DNA of 19,043 nucleotides from an uncultured Blautia sp. (lineage in GTDB: Bacteria > Bacillota > Clostridia > Lachnospirales > Lachnospiraceae). The DNA lies in NCBI GenBank assembly GCA_900765525.1, contig CAAFRY010000179.1, forward strand, positions 1-19,043, given 5' to 3'. The translations under genes were made by a program, and so were the position numbers. The notes beneath the pieces are model-generated. The model was not told where the DNA came from and searched no databases. It worked only from the letters and a program-made list of their open reading frames with translations. Positions 7,074 to 14,555 of the stretch are shown one piece after another. Position 1 is the first letter of the stretch; the number at the start of each line of letters is the position of its first letter.

Positions 7074-7795
7074 ATCTCCCTCCATTTCGGCAAAATCTGA
7101 AGAGCAAATCCTGCCGTCTTTGTGATTGTATTGTCTCCCGGCTCCAAAGCCAAGGTTTCATAGTCGCATGTTACGTTGGTATTTGCAGAGGACATATCTG
7201 CTTTGTATGCCACTTCTCTCTGCGTGTCTACAGTCAGTCTCCCATTTACCTCTGCTTCCAGCACATTGCCATTTACACTAATCCGGCAGGTTCCGCTCCC
7301 CGATACGATAAAGACCGGCATTGAGACTTCGTATGGATTCCATACATGAGTGCTTTGGCCGCTGGAACCGTTTGTGTATGTAAGTTCCAGCGGCCTGTCT
7401 CCTTCGAAAAGATATTGTCTTCCTTCGCAGATAAAATCAGCGGAAAATTCTCCAACCTCTTTTACCTGCCGCTCCGTCTGGTTCACAACCACATGCTTTA
7501 CTTTATAGTACCGGTCTTGGTTGTCGCTTAGGGTCAGTTTCCTGTCACCTTTTCCCAGCAGCCATTTTCTTGCTTCTCTGGCCACCCCCTGCCATCTGTG
7601 CGGTTTGCAGGCAAAGGTGAACGATATTGGGATTGTTATATCTTTGACCGTTTTTTTCTCAATATAGACATCTCCATCCCTTCCCGGGATTTTAACTGTA
7701 TCATAATCATATTCCGGAGAAGGTATCGCAGGCCGTTCTTTTACCAATATATATAAAGATGTATTACATTTTCCGTTATATTCGACTCTATACAT
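7070..7795 (-). CDS. Distal tail protein Dit
   Basis: 241 residues from ATG 7795. ATG 7801 is two codons earlier, but AAGGGG sits only one base before it and seven before ATG 7795, which favours the later start. Dit hallmarks: the first domain has SPEYDYDTVKIPGRDGDVY and a Trp-containing helix (RWQGVAREARKWLLG) near 65-85. The second half, with PYEVSMPVFIVSGSG and VNGRLTVDTQREVAY, is the galectin-like C-terminal domain. Known: Dit hexamers form the ring joining the tail tube to Tal and the baseplate. Its position between the tape measure and Tal is canonical. The gene overlaps the tape-measure stop by a few bases and the next ATG by ATGA, suggesting coupled translation. Confidence 0.88.
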   Translation of the reverse strand: MYRVEYNGKCNTSLYILVKERPAIPSPEYDYDTVKIPGRDGDVYIEKKTVKDITIPISFTFACKPHRWQGVAREARKWLLGKGDRKLTLSDNQDRYYKVKHVVVNQTERQVKEVGEFSADFICEGRQYLFEGDRPLELTYTNGSSGQSTHVWNPYEVSMPVFIVSGSGTCRISVNGNVLEAEVNGRLTVDTQREVAYKADMSSANTNVTCDYETLALEPGDNTITKTAGFALQILPKWREI

Positions 7796-10340
7796 AGGCA
7801 TACCCCTTGCATGCGTTTATATTCTGCTGCTTTCCACTTATTCCTTTTTGGGCCGTTTTTACAATGTAGGAATCAAATTCCCGGTTTCCAATCTGGGTCG
7901 TATTACTGAAGTTCACAATAATGTCCTGTTGCGCTGGCGCAACCATTGGGTTTAATTCCCCTGTCTGGAAAGCTCCTGCTGCACGTTTCATAGCGTCCGT
8001 AATCTTATAGATATTTTTGTCTATTCCATTCGCAAGCCCGTCAATAAAATCCGGCATCCAAGACTCATATTCCCGTAAAGGACCTTCGTCTGGCCTTGAA
8101 AAATGCAAAAATGATGTAATCTTATTTGCCACGCTTCGCACTGCACTGGTTACCTTCCCTATTGCGTTCCGGATTCCGGAGGCTATCCCCTCTATGAAAT
8201 CTTTGCCCCATTGTACGGCTTTTCCCGGAAGAGAAGTGATATAATCAACCGCAGATTGAAATCCACGTTTTACAGTATCACTGATACTGGTCACTTTAGC
8301 GCTTATTCCAGATTTCATTTTTTCAAATGCCTGTATAGCGCCGTCTTTCATTGAAATAATATTTTTCCCAAGATTTTTAAAAAAATCTCCGACAGCTTTT
8401 AAGATTGCATTCACTCCGTCACGGAACCACTCGCACTTATTGTACAGAAGGACAATTGCAGCTATGATTGCCGTAATCACAGCAATCACCGGATGGCCCA
8501 TAATTACCTTGAACAATGTGCCAAACGCCGTTTTTAGGATTCCCAGCATACCGGATATCGCTTTCCCGGCAACCGTTGTTTTTGAGAAAAAGCCTGTTAG
8601 TGCAGAAATTCCTGTAGAGATTTTCCCTATCATGATTAGAAGGGGGCCTGCTGCGGCTAATAGCAGACCGAATATAATAATTGCCTGCTGTACTCCGCTT
8701 GGCAACTGAGAAAATTTATTTACCAGTTCTGTAATGAACTCTGCCAGTTCTTTTATGATTGGCGCCAAGGTGTCGCCAATTATAATCCCTGCAGTTTCTA
8801 ACGTTCCCTTTAGTTCTTCAATGGCTCTTGAGCCTTCTCCCATCTGGGAATTAGCCAGCCGCTGTGCCGCTTCCTGGTCATTTGTGGCCTGCACATATTT
8901 TGCCAATCCTTCGGAACCTGTATTCATCATAATTGTAGCCGCTCTCATGGCGTCTGATCCAAAGATTGTTTGAAGAGCTGCGTCTCTTGTGGCAGAATCC
9001 AATCCTCCCATTTTGGTCTGAAGCTCTTCTGCTATTGCGGAAGCCCCCAGCAGGTTCCCACCGGAATCTCTTGTTTGGATTCCGAGATTTTCTATAACGG
9101 CAGCCGCCTCATCTGTAGGTGCTGCAAGTCTCTGGAGCATGGTCTTTAGAGAAGTTCCTGCATCACTTCCGGTAATCCCGGCATCAGCGAAACGCCCAAG
9201 GACTGCTGTTGTTTCCTGAATACTCCATCCAGCATTATACGCCTGCGCCGAACACTGAGCCAGACCCTGTGTAAGAGGTTCAACGTCCGTAGAAGAGGCC
9301 GCTGCCGCACCGGCCAAGGCGTTAGCTGCCTGTGCTGATTTGTCAGCCTCCAACCCGAAGGCCCCCATGGCCTGGACAACTGTATTTGCGGCACTCCCCA
9401 AATCCATTCCGGATGAAGCTGCCAAATCCATAGTGGTTTGGAGGGCCCCAGCTTTGATGTCCGCTTCTGTAAGGCCGCCTTTTGCCAGTTCTGTAATGGC
9501 ATTGCCTGCTTCTGTAGCAGAAAAAATGGTTTCCTGTCCAGTCTTAATTGCAAGCTGCCTGAGTTCCTCCATCTGGGACATAGGCTTATTCAGCGCCCCT
9601 GCTGCCTGGCTCATTGCGTCCTCAAAATTGTTTGCCGTAGCGACTGAAGCTGCACCTACAGCTGTCACGCCTGCAGTGACCGGCATAAGCGAATTTCCCA
9701 AGGATTCTGCTTTTTTCCCAAAATCTCCCGTAGACTGTGAGATTTTGGCAAGCGTAGCGCTTGCACTGCCTGCCGTTCTTTCCAGGTTTTTCAGCTCTGT
9801 TTCTGCAGCTTGGATTTCTCTTTTCAGAGCATCCATTCCCTCCGGGCTGATCGGGCGTCCAAATTCCTCGTCCACCTGTTTCTTCTGCTGTTTCAGGGAT
9901 TCCAGTTTTGTTTCCAGCTCTGAAACGTCCGTCTGGGCCTTTTTATATCCTTCTGTATTGACGTCCCCTGTCTGCTCCATGCTCTTCATGTTCTTTTTCA
10001 AAACATCCAGCTTTTGGTTTGTCTTTACAATCTCTTCCTGAATTGGAGTATAGACCGCTTTCCACTTATCGTAATTTCCTGCCGTTTTGGCAGCTTCCTC
10101 GCTGGCCGTTTTCAGTGTCTTCAATCGTTCCTGGGTAAGCTGTATGCTTTTTTGCAGGAGATTCTGCTTTTGCGTCAGAAGTTCTGTGTTCTTCGGATCC
10201 AGTTTCAGCAGCTTGTTTACATCTTTTAGTGCGCTCTGCGTGGAGGAAAGCTGTTTGTCTACGCTTGACAAGGCTTTATTTAGCCCTGTGGCATCTCCAT
10301 CAATTTCAATCGTTATCCCTTTGATTCTGTTTCCCGGCCT
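7788..10340 (-). CDS. Tape measure protein
   Basis: 850 residues if counted from an AGG at 10340; the first canonical start is TTG 10271 (827 residues). An N-terminal coiled-coil region (about 30-190) precedes a PhageMin_Tail-type domain (about 210-520) with GQETIFSATEAGNAITELA, GSAANTVVQAMGAFGLEA and DAGTSLKTMLQRLAAP. Two hydrophobic segments follow (about 550-575 and 613-633), then amphipathic repeats ending near the Dit start. It sets tail length and is ejected with the DNA; at about 0.15 nm per residue this predicts a tail near 125-130 nm. Start problem: family-like sequence (GNRIKGITIEIDGDATGL) begins upstream of TTG 10271, yet no ATG, GTG or TTG exists in that frame. AGG 10340 lies seven bases after GGAGG. 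ATT 10358 is another candidate but precedes the ribosome site. Confidence 0.87.
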   Translation of the reverse strand, partial: RPGNRIKGITIEIDGDATGLNKALSSVDKQLSSTQSALKDVNKLLKLDPKNTELLTQKQNLLQKSIQLTQERLKTLKTASEEAAKTAGNYDKWKAVYTPIQEEIVKTNQKLDVLKKNMKSMEQTGDVNTEGYKKAQTDVSELETKLESLKQQKKQVDEEFGRPISPEGMDALKREIQAAETELKNLERTAGSASATLAKISQSTGDFGKKAESLGNSLMPVTAGVTAVGAASVATANNFEDAMSQAAGALNKPMSQMEELRQLAIKTGQETIFSATEAGNAITELAKGGLTEADIKAGALQTTMDLAASSGMDLGSAANTVVQAMGAFGLEADKSAQAANALAGAAAASSTDVEPLTQGLAQCSAQAYNAGWSIQETTAVLGRFADAGITGSDAGTSLKTMLQRLAAPTDEAAAVIENLGIQTRDSGGNLLGASAIAEELQTKMGGLDSATRDAALQTIFGSDAMRAATIMMNTGSEGLAKYVQATNDQEAAQRLANSQMGEGSRAIEELKGTLETAGIIIGDTLAPIIKELAEFITELVNKFSQLPSGVQQAIIIFGLLLAAAGPLLIMIGKISTGISALTGFFSKTTVAGKAISGMLGILKTAFGTLFKVIMGHPVIAVITAIIAAIVLLYNKCEWFRDGVNAILKAVGDFFKNLGKNIISMKDGAIQAFEKMKSGISAKVTSISDTVKRGFQSAVDYITSLPGKAVQWGKDFIEGIASGIRNAIGKVTSAVRSVANKITSFLHFSRPDEGPLREYESWMPDFIDGLANGIDKNIYKITDAMKRAAGAFQTGELNPMVAPAQQDIIVNFSNTTQIGNREFDSYIVKTAQKGISGKQQNINACKGYAYV

Positions 10341-10347
10341 TTTCCCA

Positions 10348-10352
10348 CCTCC
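10348..10352 (-). promoter_or_regulatory. Ribosome binding site of tape measure gene
   Basis: Minus-strand GGAGG overlapping the stop codon of the G-T frameshift product. Seven bases downstream, where neighbouring genes have ATG, the tape-measure frame has AGG (10338-10340). The GTG inside this site (10346-10348) is in another frame that stops after eleven codons. Confidence 0.7.
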
Positions 10353-10537
10353 TACAATGCGTCTATATCCGCCTGGGTAGCCTTTACCGGATAATCATAT
10401 TCGTCATTTTTCATTTCCGTAAACATATCGTTGACCATTCCGATGCTCAACAGGCCTAAGTCGGAAATAGCAATACCGCACTGCGTGCACCGAAGCATAA
10501 ACAATGCGGTATTAACCTGCCGGTCTATTTCCCTTTC
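10352..10537 (-). CDS. Tail assembly chaperone T part, made by -1 frameshift
   Basis: A 61-residue open frame, -1 relative to the G gene, continues from the A9 run and ends at TAG 10352-10354. It has no start codon of its own. The translation (ERE IDRQVNTALFMLRCTQCGI, then SIGMVNDMFTEMKNDEYDYP, ending QADIDAL) resembles the T extensions of siphovirus tail assembly chaperones, including the conserved GMVNDMFTE-like stretch. Fused to G it gives a GT protein of about 197 residues. Known: lambda-type phages make G and G-T in a fixed ratio, and both load onto the tape measure during tail building. The position directly before the tape measure fits. Few or no G-T frames are caught by standard gene finders, so this would usually be left as a gap. 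Confidence 0.85.
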   Translation of the reverse strand, partial: EREIDRQVNTALFMLRCTQCGIAISDLGLLSIGMVNDMFTEMKNDEYDYPVKATQADIDAL

Positions 10538-10944
10538 TTTTTTTTTGACTTTGACATCTGCTTATTTTCCTGTTTCCACATATCAACAATCTGCGGCAGG
10601 ATAGAATAGATGTCAAAAGTTTCAAACTGCTCCAGCCACTCATCCACATCAGACGGCTGGGAAGGGTCACCATGTTTGTTCATCAGGAAAGCGATATTTT
10701 CAAAAAGCTCCAGTGATTTTATCGGAAGATGGCTGTTAACCGTCTCCTCCTGAAAAGGCTTTCCTTCCTTCTCGTATTTTTCTTTCGTTTCTTTTTTTAG
10801 CTTTTCCTGGGTTTCCACCTGCTTTACGATTTTTTCCAGATCTACGAAGATGTCCCTGCCAAATTTTATACGGTACATTCTGGGAATAGCTGCGGAACTT
10901 TTGAACTTATAATTTTTCCCATTGATCTTGATATTTCTTCTCAT
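10525..10944 (-). CDS. Tail assembly chaperone G
   Basis: 139 residues, ending in a Lys-rich tail (SKSKKKKGK) just after the A9 slippery run. ATG 10944 overlaps the major tail protein stop as ATGA. The N-terminus (INGKNYKFKSSAAIPRMYRIKFGRD) is typical of phage tail assembly chaperones (TAC) of Firmicutes. The centre is charged and helical (VKQVETQEKLKKETKEKYEKEG), and the C-terminal half has NIAFLMNKHGDPSQPSDVDEWLEQF. It is a cytoplasmic, non-virion factor that coats the tape measure and recruits tail tube subunits. Place between tube and tape measure is canonical, and the frameshift extension supports the call. Confidence 0.87.
   Translation of the reverse strand: MRRNIKINGKNYKFKSSAAIPRMYRIKFGRDIFVDLEKIVKQVETQEKLKKETKEKYEKEGKPFQEETVNSHLPIKSLELFENIAFLMNKHGDPSQPSDVDEWLEQFETFDIYSILPQIVDMWKQENKQMSKSKKKKGK
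10537..10546 (-). promoter_or_regulatory. Programmed -1 ribosomal frameshift site (A9G)
   Basis: The minus strand has nine A followed by G near the end of the G gene, read as TCA AAA AAA AAG. This contains the heptamer A AAA AAG (and A AAA AAA) in the correct phase for a -1 slip. After the slip the frame stays open for 61 codons up to TAG 10352. The same arrangement before a tape-measure gene is known from lambda-like phages. Confidence 0.82.
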
Positions 10945-11756
10945 CCTGCTGCTCCTGCATTTACAGCAACTTCTGTGCTAATCTCTTTATATGTGATTGT
11001 AATCTTGTTTTCTCCGGCTGTAAGAGCGCTTTCCGGTGATATGGTAAAATCGGTCACCTCCGCATTGGTTCCATTGCTCATTACAGCCACTACAGTGAAA
11101 TCGCTCTTATCTAAAGTCTGTCCTTCTGTTTTTGTCCCCTTGTAAACAGCCACCAGGGACGTCAGCATAGCCTCTCGATCCGGAATATATACTTTATTGA
11201 ACCAGGAATTATACAGCCCGTCTTCCACGTCTGCCGTAGTTTTTGCCCTCACATACATATTTCCATCGCCTTCCAGGTCCACGGCGGCGGCTGATACTGT
11301 CAATGTATCTGTGGTTGGTTCAATCGTATCCTCTGTGGTCTCTGATTCTGTGGTCGGCCTTGTGGCTGTGCAGAAATAGAACCAGAATCTTGTGCCCCTC
11401 TGGTCTCCGTCAATCTCGAACCCAAAAGCAAAGTTATTTACTTTAGAATCCCCCTTTTCCAGCATAACCTTATTGGTGTCTACAATCTCATTCAGAATCT
11501 TCTCCCGGAACTCATCTGTAACCAGCGCCATCTCCCAGTCCCCTTCATACCCTCCATTGGAAGCAGATACATAGTATTTGATACCGTCTGCATAAAATGG
11601 TGTCAGTTCTCCCTGGGCCTCCAGTGACAGGGACACAGATCCCGGCATGGCAAACGGCGTGTCAAAAGTAATCTTTCCCAGTTCATCACTATGGGCTACT
11701 GCAATATGTGCGTTTTTGATATTAAACTTTACTTTGCTTTTCTTTTTTTCCGTCCT
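10941..11756 (-). CDS. Major tail tube protein, phi13 family, with Ig-like C-terminus
   Basis: 271 residues if counted from AGG 11756; the first canonical start, ATG 11648, gives only 235. The extra 36 codons (KVKFNIKNAHIAVAHSDELG, then ITFDTPFAMPGS) match the expected tube-protein N-terminus, so the gene clearly begins before ATG 11648, but no ATG, GTG or TTG is present there. GGAGG at 11764-11768 lies seven bases before AGG 11756. The core tube fold includes SLSLEAQGELTPFYADG and SNGGYEGDWEMALV. The C-terminal about 80 residues (from MLTSLVAVYKGTKTEGQ) form a bacterial Ig-like (Big_3-type) domain that would decorate the tail surface. A Thr/Glu-rich stretch (TTESETTEDTIEPTTDT) lies mid-protein. 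It overlaps the chaperone gene by ATGA. Confidence 0.87.
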   Translation of the reverse strand, partial: RTEKKKSKVKFNIKNAHIAVAHSDELGKITFDTPFAMPGSVSLSLEAQGELTPFYADGIKYYVSASNGGYEGDWEMALVTDEFREKILNEIVDTNKVMLEKGDSKVNNFAFGFEIDGDQRGTRFWFYFCTATRPTTESETTEDTIEPTTDTLTVSAAAVDLEGDGNMYVRAKTTADVEDGLYNSWFNKVYIPDREAMLTSLVAVYKGTKTEGQTLDKSDFTVVAVMSNGTNAEVTDFTISPESALTAGENKITITYKEISTEVAVNAGAAG

Positions 11757-11758
11757 TC

Positions 11759-12079
11759 CTATACCTCCATTTCGTATAAAATCTCAAACATATTTTCTGA
11801 CTCAATATATAATTCTGTTTTATCCCAAAAAATCCCCTGTTCATCCAGAAGATGTTCCAAACGTCCCTCCAGCTCAAAGTCTCTTTCGTCTGTATATAAT
11901 TCTATATCCACCTCATCATTTCTGTGGTAAACCTTGCCGTCTGCTGAGAAATTATCTGTCCCTGGAGAAAGCCAGCAGATAAATGGAGGATTTACGGCAT
12001 CCTCTTTTTCAAAATGATGATAAGCAAATGGAATCTCCAGCCTCCCCAGCATATCCTCTATTTGTTCTCGATTGATCAT
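11759..12079 (-). CDS. Putative tail completion / tail terminator protein
   Basis: 106 residues. ATG 12079 overlaps the preceding TGA as ATGA. It contains MLGRLEIPFAYHHFEKEDAV near the start and PPFICWLSPGTDNFSADGKV, which resembles small tail-terminator or minor structural proteins of Firmicutes siphophages (a similar fold to the lambda gpU group is likely, not shown). The C-terminal half is acidic (DEVDIELYTDERDFELEG). Position immediately after the HK97 gp10-like gene and before the tube gene is where tail terminators sit. It should cap the tail tube and face the connector. The family assignment rests mainly on length and gene order. Confidence 0.68.
   Translation of the reverse strand: MINREQIEDMLGRLEIPFAYHHFEKEDAVNPPFICWLSPGTDNFSADGKVYHRNDEVDIELYTDERDFELEGRLEHLLDEQGIFWDKTELYIESENMFEILYEMEV
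11764..11768 (-). promoter_or_regulatory. Ribosome binding site of major tail protein gene
   Basis: Minus-strand GGAGG inside the last codons of the upstream gene (Met-Glu-Val-stop). Seven bases downstream the major tail frame has AGG (11754-11756) in place of a recognised start codon. Confidence 0.7.
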
Positions 12080-12456
12080 AGCCTTTTCCTTAGCTCCGTT
12101 TCTACCAGCATATAAGCGAAGTCCTCTGCCGGTTTGATATGTGGGATTCCATCAACCCTTCCTCCGTTTCGCTTTGCATGTCCATGTTCCAAAAGATGAG
12201 TCTTGGCATACTGGTATTTCTTTGCATATACCACCATGTCATAGCGATATTTTCCGGAAAGATTCTTATCCCGCTTGTATGCCCATGCCTTTTCATAGTC
12301 TCCCCTGTCTTCCGGAGATGTCCTTTTTAGAAGCTTCACGGTTTCTTTGGCGGTTTTGGTCACCGCTTCTTTCATTGCTTCTACCGTTTCATCACGGTAG
12401 GCATTCAACTCCTGCATAACTGCGAGGGACAATTTGTCCATATCAATCTTACCCAT
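12076..12456 (-). CDS. HK97 gp10-like head-tail / tail component
   Basis: 126 residues, ATG 12456, a few bases inside the end of the upstream gene. An alternative ATG five codons later (MDKLS) cannot be excluded, since the ribosome site is weak for both. The helical N-terminus (LAVMQELNAYRDETVEAMKEAV and VTKTAKETVKLLKRTSPEDRG) is followed by DYEKAWAYKRDKNLSG and HLLEHGHAKRNGGRV, the hallmark pattern of the HK97 gp10 family (LLEfGHakrnGG). It acts in joining head and tail. ATGA coupling with the next gene suggests tight stoichiometry in the joining module. Confidence 0.85.
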   Translation of the reverse strand: MGKIDMDKLSLAVMQELNAYRDETVEAMKEAVTKTAKETVKLLKRTSPEDRGDYEKAWAYKRDKNLSGKYRYDMVVYAKKYQYAKTHLLEHGHAKRNGGRVDGIPHIKPAEDFAYMLVETELRKRL

Positions 12457-12796
12457 CTCTTAAGTCCTCATAAGCCGGTACGATTTTTTCCAGTGACAGG
12501 AGCATATATGGCGGCGAAGCATCAAATTTTCTCTGAACCTGCACAATCCTGTACTGTTCTCCCAGGATCATGCATACATCTAAAGTTGAAACCTTTCTCC
12601 CATAGGGTATGACTACCGTTTCGTCAATTTGGCTGGATAACACTTTTGCTTCATAGAATCTCTTATACCCTACCGTCTGAAAGCCAAACCGGATATTAGA
12701 TTCTATAGTCTCCACAATTTTTCTTCCGTTTGCCCGGCATATATCCAGGACTCCGTCATTAAAGGTAACAAAACGGCTGTTTTTACGTCTCGGCAC
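12449..12796 (-). CDS. Head closure protein, head-tail joining family
   Basis: 115 residues with start GTG 12796 (PRRKNSRFVTFNDGVLDI), preceded by AAGGGG at a suitable distance and overlapping the end of the connector gene. A beta-barrel-like pattern with VGYKRFYEAKVLSSQIDETV, VCMILGEQYRIVQVQRKFDA and a final PPYMLLSLEKI matches the SPP1 gp16 / HK97 head-closure (Phage_H_T_join) group. Known role: closes the portal-adaptor channel after packaging and provides the tail docking surface. Neighbouring genes are the connector and the gp10-like protein. No anomaly was noticed besides the GTG start. Confidence 0.8.
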   Translation of the reverse strand: MPRRKNSRFVTFNDGVLDICRANGRKIVETIESNIRFGFQTVGYKRFYEAKVLSSQIDETVVIPYGRKVSTLDVCMILGEQYRIVQVQRKFDASPPYMLLSLEKIVPAYEDLRDG

Positions 12797-13082
12797 TGGT
12801 TTCCCCTTCTTTCTTTTTCCTCCACCGGTTCATCTGCAGTGCGATAATCTCCTGGCGATAATTATTTATGAACTCGTCAATCTGCCCGGCTCTGGCATAC
12901 ATACAGTAATTTAACAGCAAATCCTTCTCCGGTGTTTCCTGGGTGAAATCACAGGCTCCAATCTTTCCTTCCAGAAAAGCTTTTCCCCGTTTGATGATAC
13001 CGGAGAGTTTTTCTATCTCTCCGGTATTCATATCCCAGGTAATATCTAAATAATTTTTTACGGATTTAAATAGTTCGTCCAT
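12783..13082 (-). CDS. Head-tail connector (adaptor), gp6-like
   Basis: 99 residues from ATG 13082. A TTG two codons earlier (13088) touches the capsid stop and has no better ribosome site, so ATG is preferred. The protein is almost all helical (FKSVKNYLDITWDMNTGEIE, KLSGIIKRGKAFLEGKIGAC, LLLNYCMYARAGQIDEFINN), the pattern of gp6-like / SPP1 gp15-type adaptors that form a ring under the portal. It lies right after the major capsid gene, the normal place. The C-terminus is charged (RWRKKKEGETSAET). Its last bases overlap the GTG start of the head closure gene. Confidence 0.82.
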   Translation of the reverse strand: MDELFKSVKNYLDITWDMNTGEIEKLSGIIKRGKAFLEGKIGACDFTQETPEKDLLLNYCMYARAGQIDEFINNYRQEIIALQMNRWRKKKEGETSAET

Positions 13083-13088
13083 AAGCAA

Positions 13089-14555
13089 TTACTCGGATTT
13101 TGTGACCGTGATTGTATAAGTTTTTGTTGTTTCCCCGTCTGTCACTTTGACTTTAATCACGTTTCCAGCTCCTGCTGTCCAGGTTACCCTGCTGCCATTC
13201 GCAATCGGTACATCATTGTATGTAAGCTCTACTGTGGCTGTAGTGTCTGCCAGGGTTGCCTGTACTGTATTAGAGGCGTCTGTGGTGGTCAAAGTGTACT
13301 CTGTAGTTGCAGCGGAAAATTCTGGAGTTAATGCATGTCCGCCCACCTTCAGTTCTGTAAGATCTGCATTTTCCGGATCTTTGTAGGATTCAACCGCTTC
13401 CACTTTGTAGTAAGAAGGCTGCAGGTCTGTAATGTCCAGAACGATAAAAGCATTGTTGTCTACAGCAAAACCATGGGCATAGGTTTTAATCAGGTATACC
13501 CTTTCATCTTCCAGGAACCTGTATTCGTCAGAGAACAGGATTCTGCCGTCTTTTTCAATCCCTGCTCCAGCAAAGTATAGTTTTGCCATTCCAAACACGG
13601 CCTTGTTTACAGAAACTGCAGCTGACTGGATCACGTCAATCGCAAAAGGAAGCGTGCTTACAAATCCGCCTCCTGGCGCCGGTCTTTGGATAGCCGGAAG
13701 GATTTTTGCAAAGTAATCAGAAGGATTCACCAGCATAATCAGTGTATCCACCGTCCTCTGCTGTCCTTTTTCGTTAATTGCCATGATAGACGCCAGTTTT
13801 CCCAACTGCACATCATCAAATTTTGTAATCCTAATCGGGGTTTTATCCGGATACACGCCGCCTTTCACGGTCACCTCGTCTCCTACCTGTTTCATCATGC
13901 CGATAGGCATATCTTTTCCGGTTCCGTTCACGATACCATCTTCCATTCCATTTGCCAGAGCTTCGTAAAGCACCTGTCTCACATAGCGGTCCAGCCATTC
14001 CGGCCCAAGATCCAGCATTGCTTTGCATACCGGGAGAAAGGCAGATAGCTTATCCAGCGTCACATCTACTTCACGGAATCCGGAAGTCAGTTCCTGAATG
14101 ATCTCCGCACAGAGTTTTCCCCATGCGGCTTTTTGGTATCCGTTAGTGTTCATCATAATTCTGGTGAGCCCGGTGACGGATACAAACTGGATTTTGGAAA
14201 GCAGCGGATGATTAGTGGTCAGTTCTTCAAAAACCCGGTCTACAATCGTAAACGGCATTACCACGTCCAGGTTTTCAATGGCCTGTTTCGGGTTCTGAGA
14301 CTTCATAGCCTCAATCACTTTCTGGTAATACTCTTTTTCCTTGGAAGTAAGCTGGTGTACGCCTCTTTCTGCAAGGACTCTCTTGTCTGCTTCCTCTACA
14401 ATCTCTCTGGCTTCCTGGATCACAGATTCCTGAATCTTATCGCACAGTTCCACAAAGGCTGCCTGAAACGCCTCTGCATTATTGTCTGTAATGGCCTGGT
14501 TCATTTTCTGCACAATAGCTTCTTTTTCTTTCTGCAATGCGTCTAAATTTTTCCT
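13089..14555 (-). CDS. Major capsid protein, HK97 fold, with C-terminal Ig-like domain
   Basis: 488 residues from AGG 14555, or 482 from the first recognised start, TTG 14537. The N-terminal helical region (about 5-110; KNLDALQKEKEAIVQKMNQA, later RGVHQLTSKEKEYYQ) acts as the scaffolding/delta domain removed by the protease. The HK97-fold core (about 110-390) contains NHPLLSKIQF, MMNTNGYQKAAWGKLCAEII, LPVCKAMLDLGPEWLDRYVR and FLEDERVYLIKTYAHG. The last about 90 residues, from LTELKVGGHALTPEFSAATT to the end, resemble a cadherin-like/Ig beta-sandwich, a decoration exposed on the capsid. GGAGG at 14565-14569 lies nine bases before AGG 14555, and TAAGG replaces what looks like a TAATG stop-start overlap with the protease gene. 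Initiation at TTG 14537 would lose only six residues but sits 27 bases from the ribosome site. Confidence 0.9.
   Translation of the reverse strand, partial: RKNLDALQKEKEAIVQKMNQAITDNNAEAFQAAFVELCDKIQESVIQEAREIVEEADKRVLAERGVHQLTSKEKEYYQKVIEAMKSQNPKQAIENLDVVMPFTIVDRVFEELTTNHPLLSKIQFVSVTGLTRIMMNTNGYQKAAWGKLCAEIIQELTSGFREVDVTLDKLSAFLPVCKAMLDLGPEWLDRYVRQVLYEALANGMEDGIVNGTGKDMPIGMMKQVGDEVTVKGGVYPDKTPIRITKFDDVQLGKLASIMAINEKGQQRTVDTLIMLVNPSDYFAKILPAIQRPAPGGGFVSTLPFAIDVIQSAAVSVNKAVFGMAKLYFAGAGIEKDGRILFSDEYRFLEDERVYLIKTYAHGFAVDNNAFIVLDITDLQPSYYKVEAVESYKDPENADLTELKVGGHALTPEFSAATTEYTLTTTDASNTVQATLADTTATVELTYNDVPIANGSRVTWTAGAGNVIKVKVTDGETTKTYTITVTKSE

Noticed and set aside
9340..10041. 233-codon plus-strand open frame
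   Set aside because: It lies antisense to the tape-measure coiled-coil and core region, shows no recognisable domain and no ribosome site, and arises from the Ala-rich codons of the true gene.
10346..10348. GTG as the tape-measure start
   Set aside because: It is part of the Shine-Dalgarno and its frame meets TAA after eleven codons, so it would work only with an immediate frameshift.
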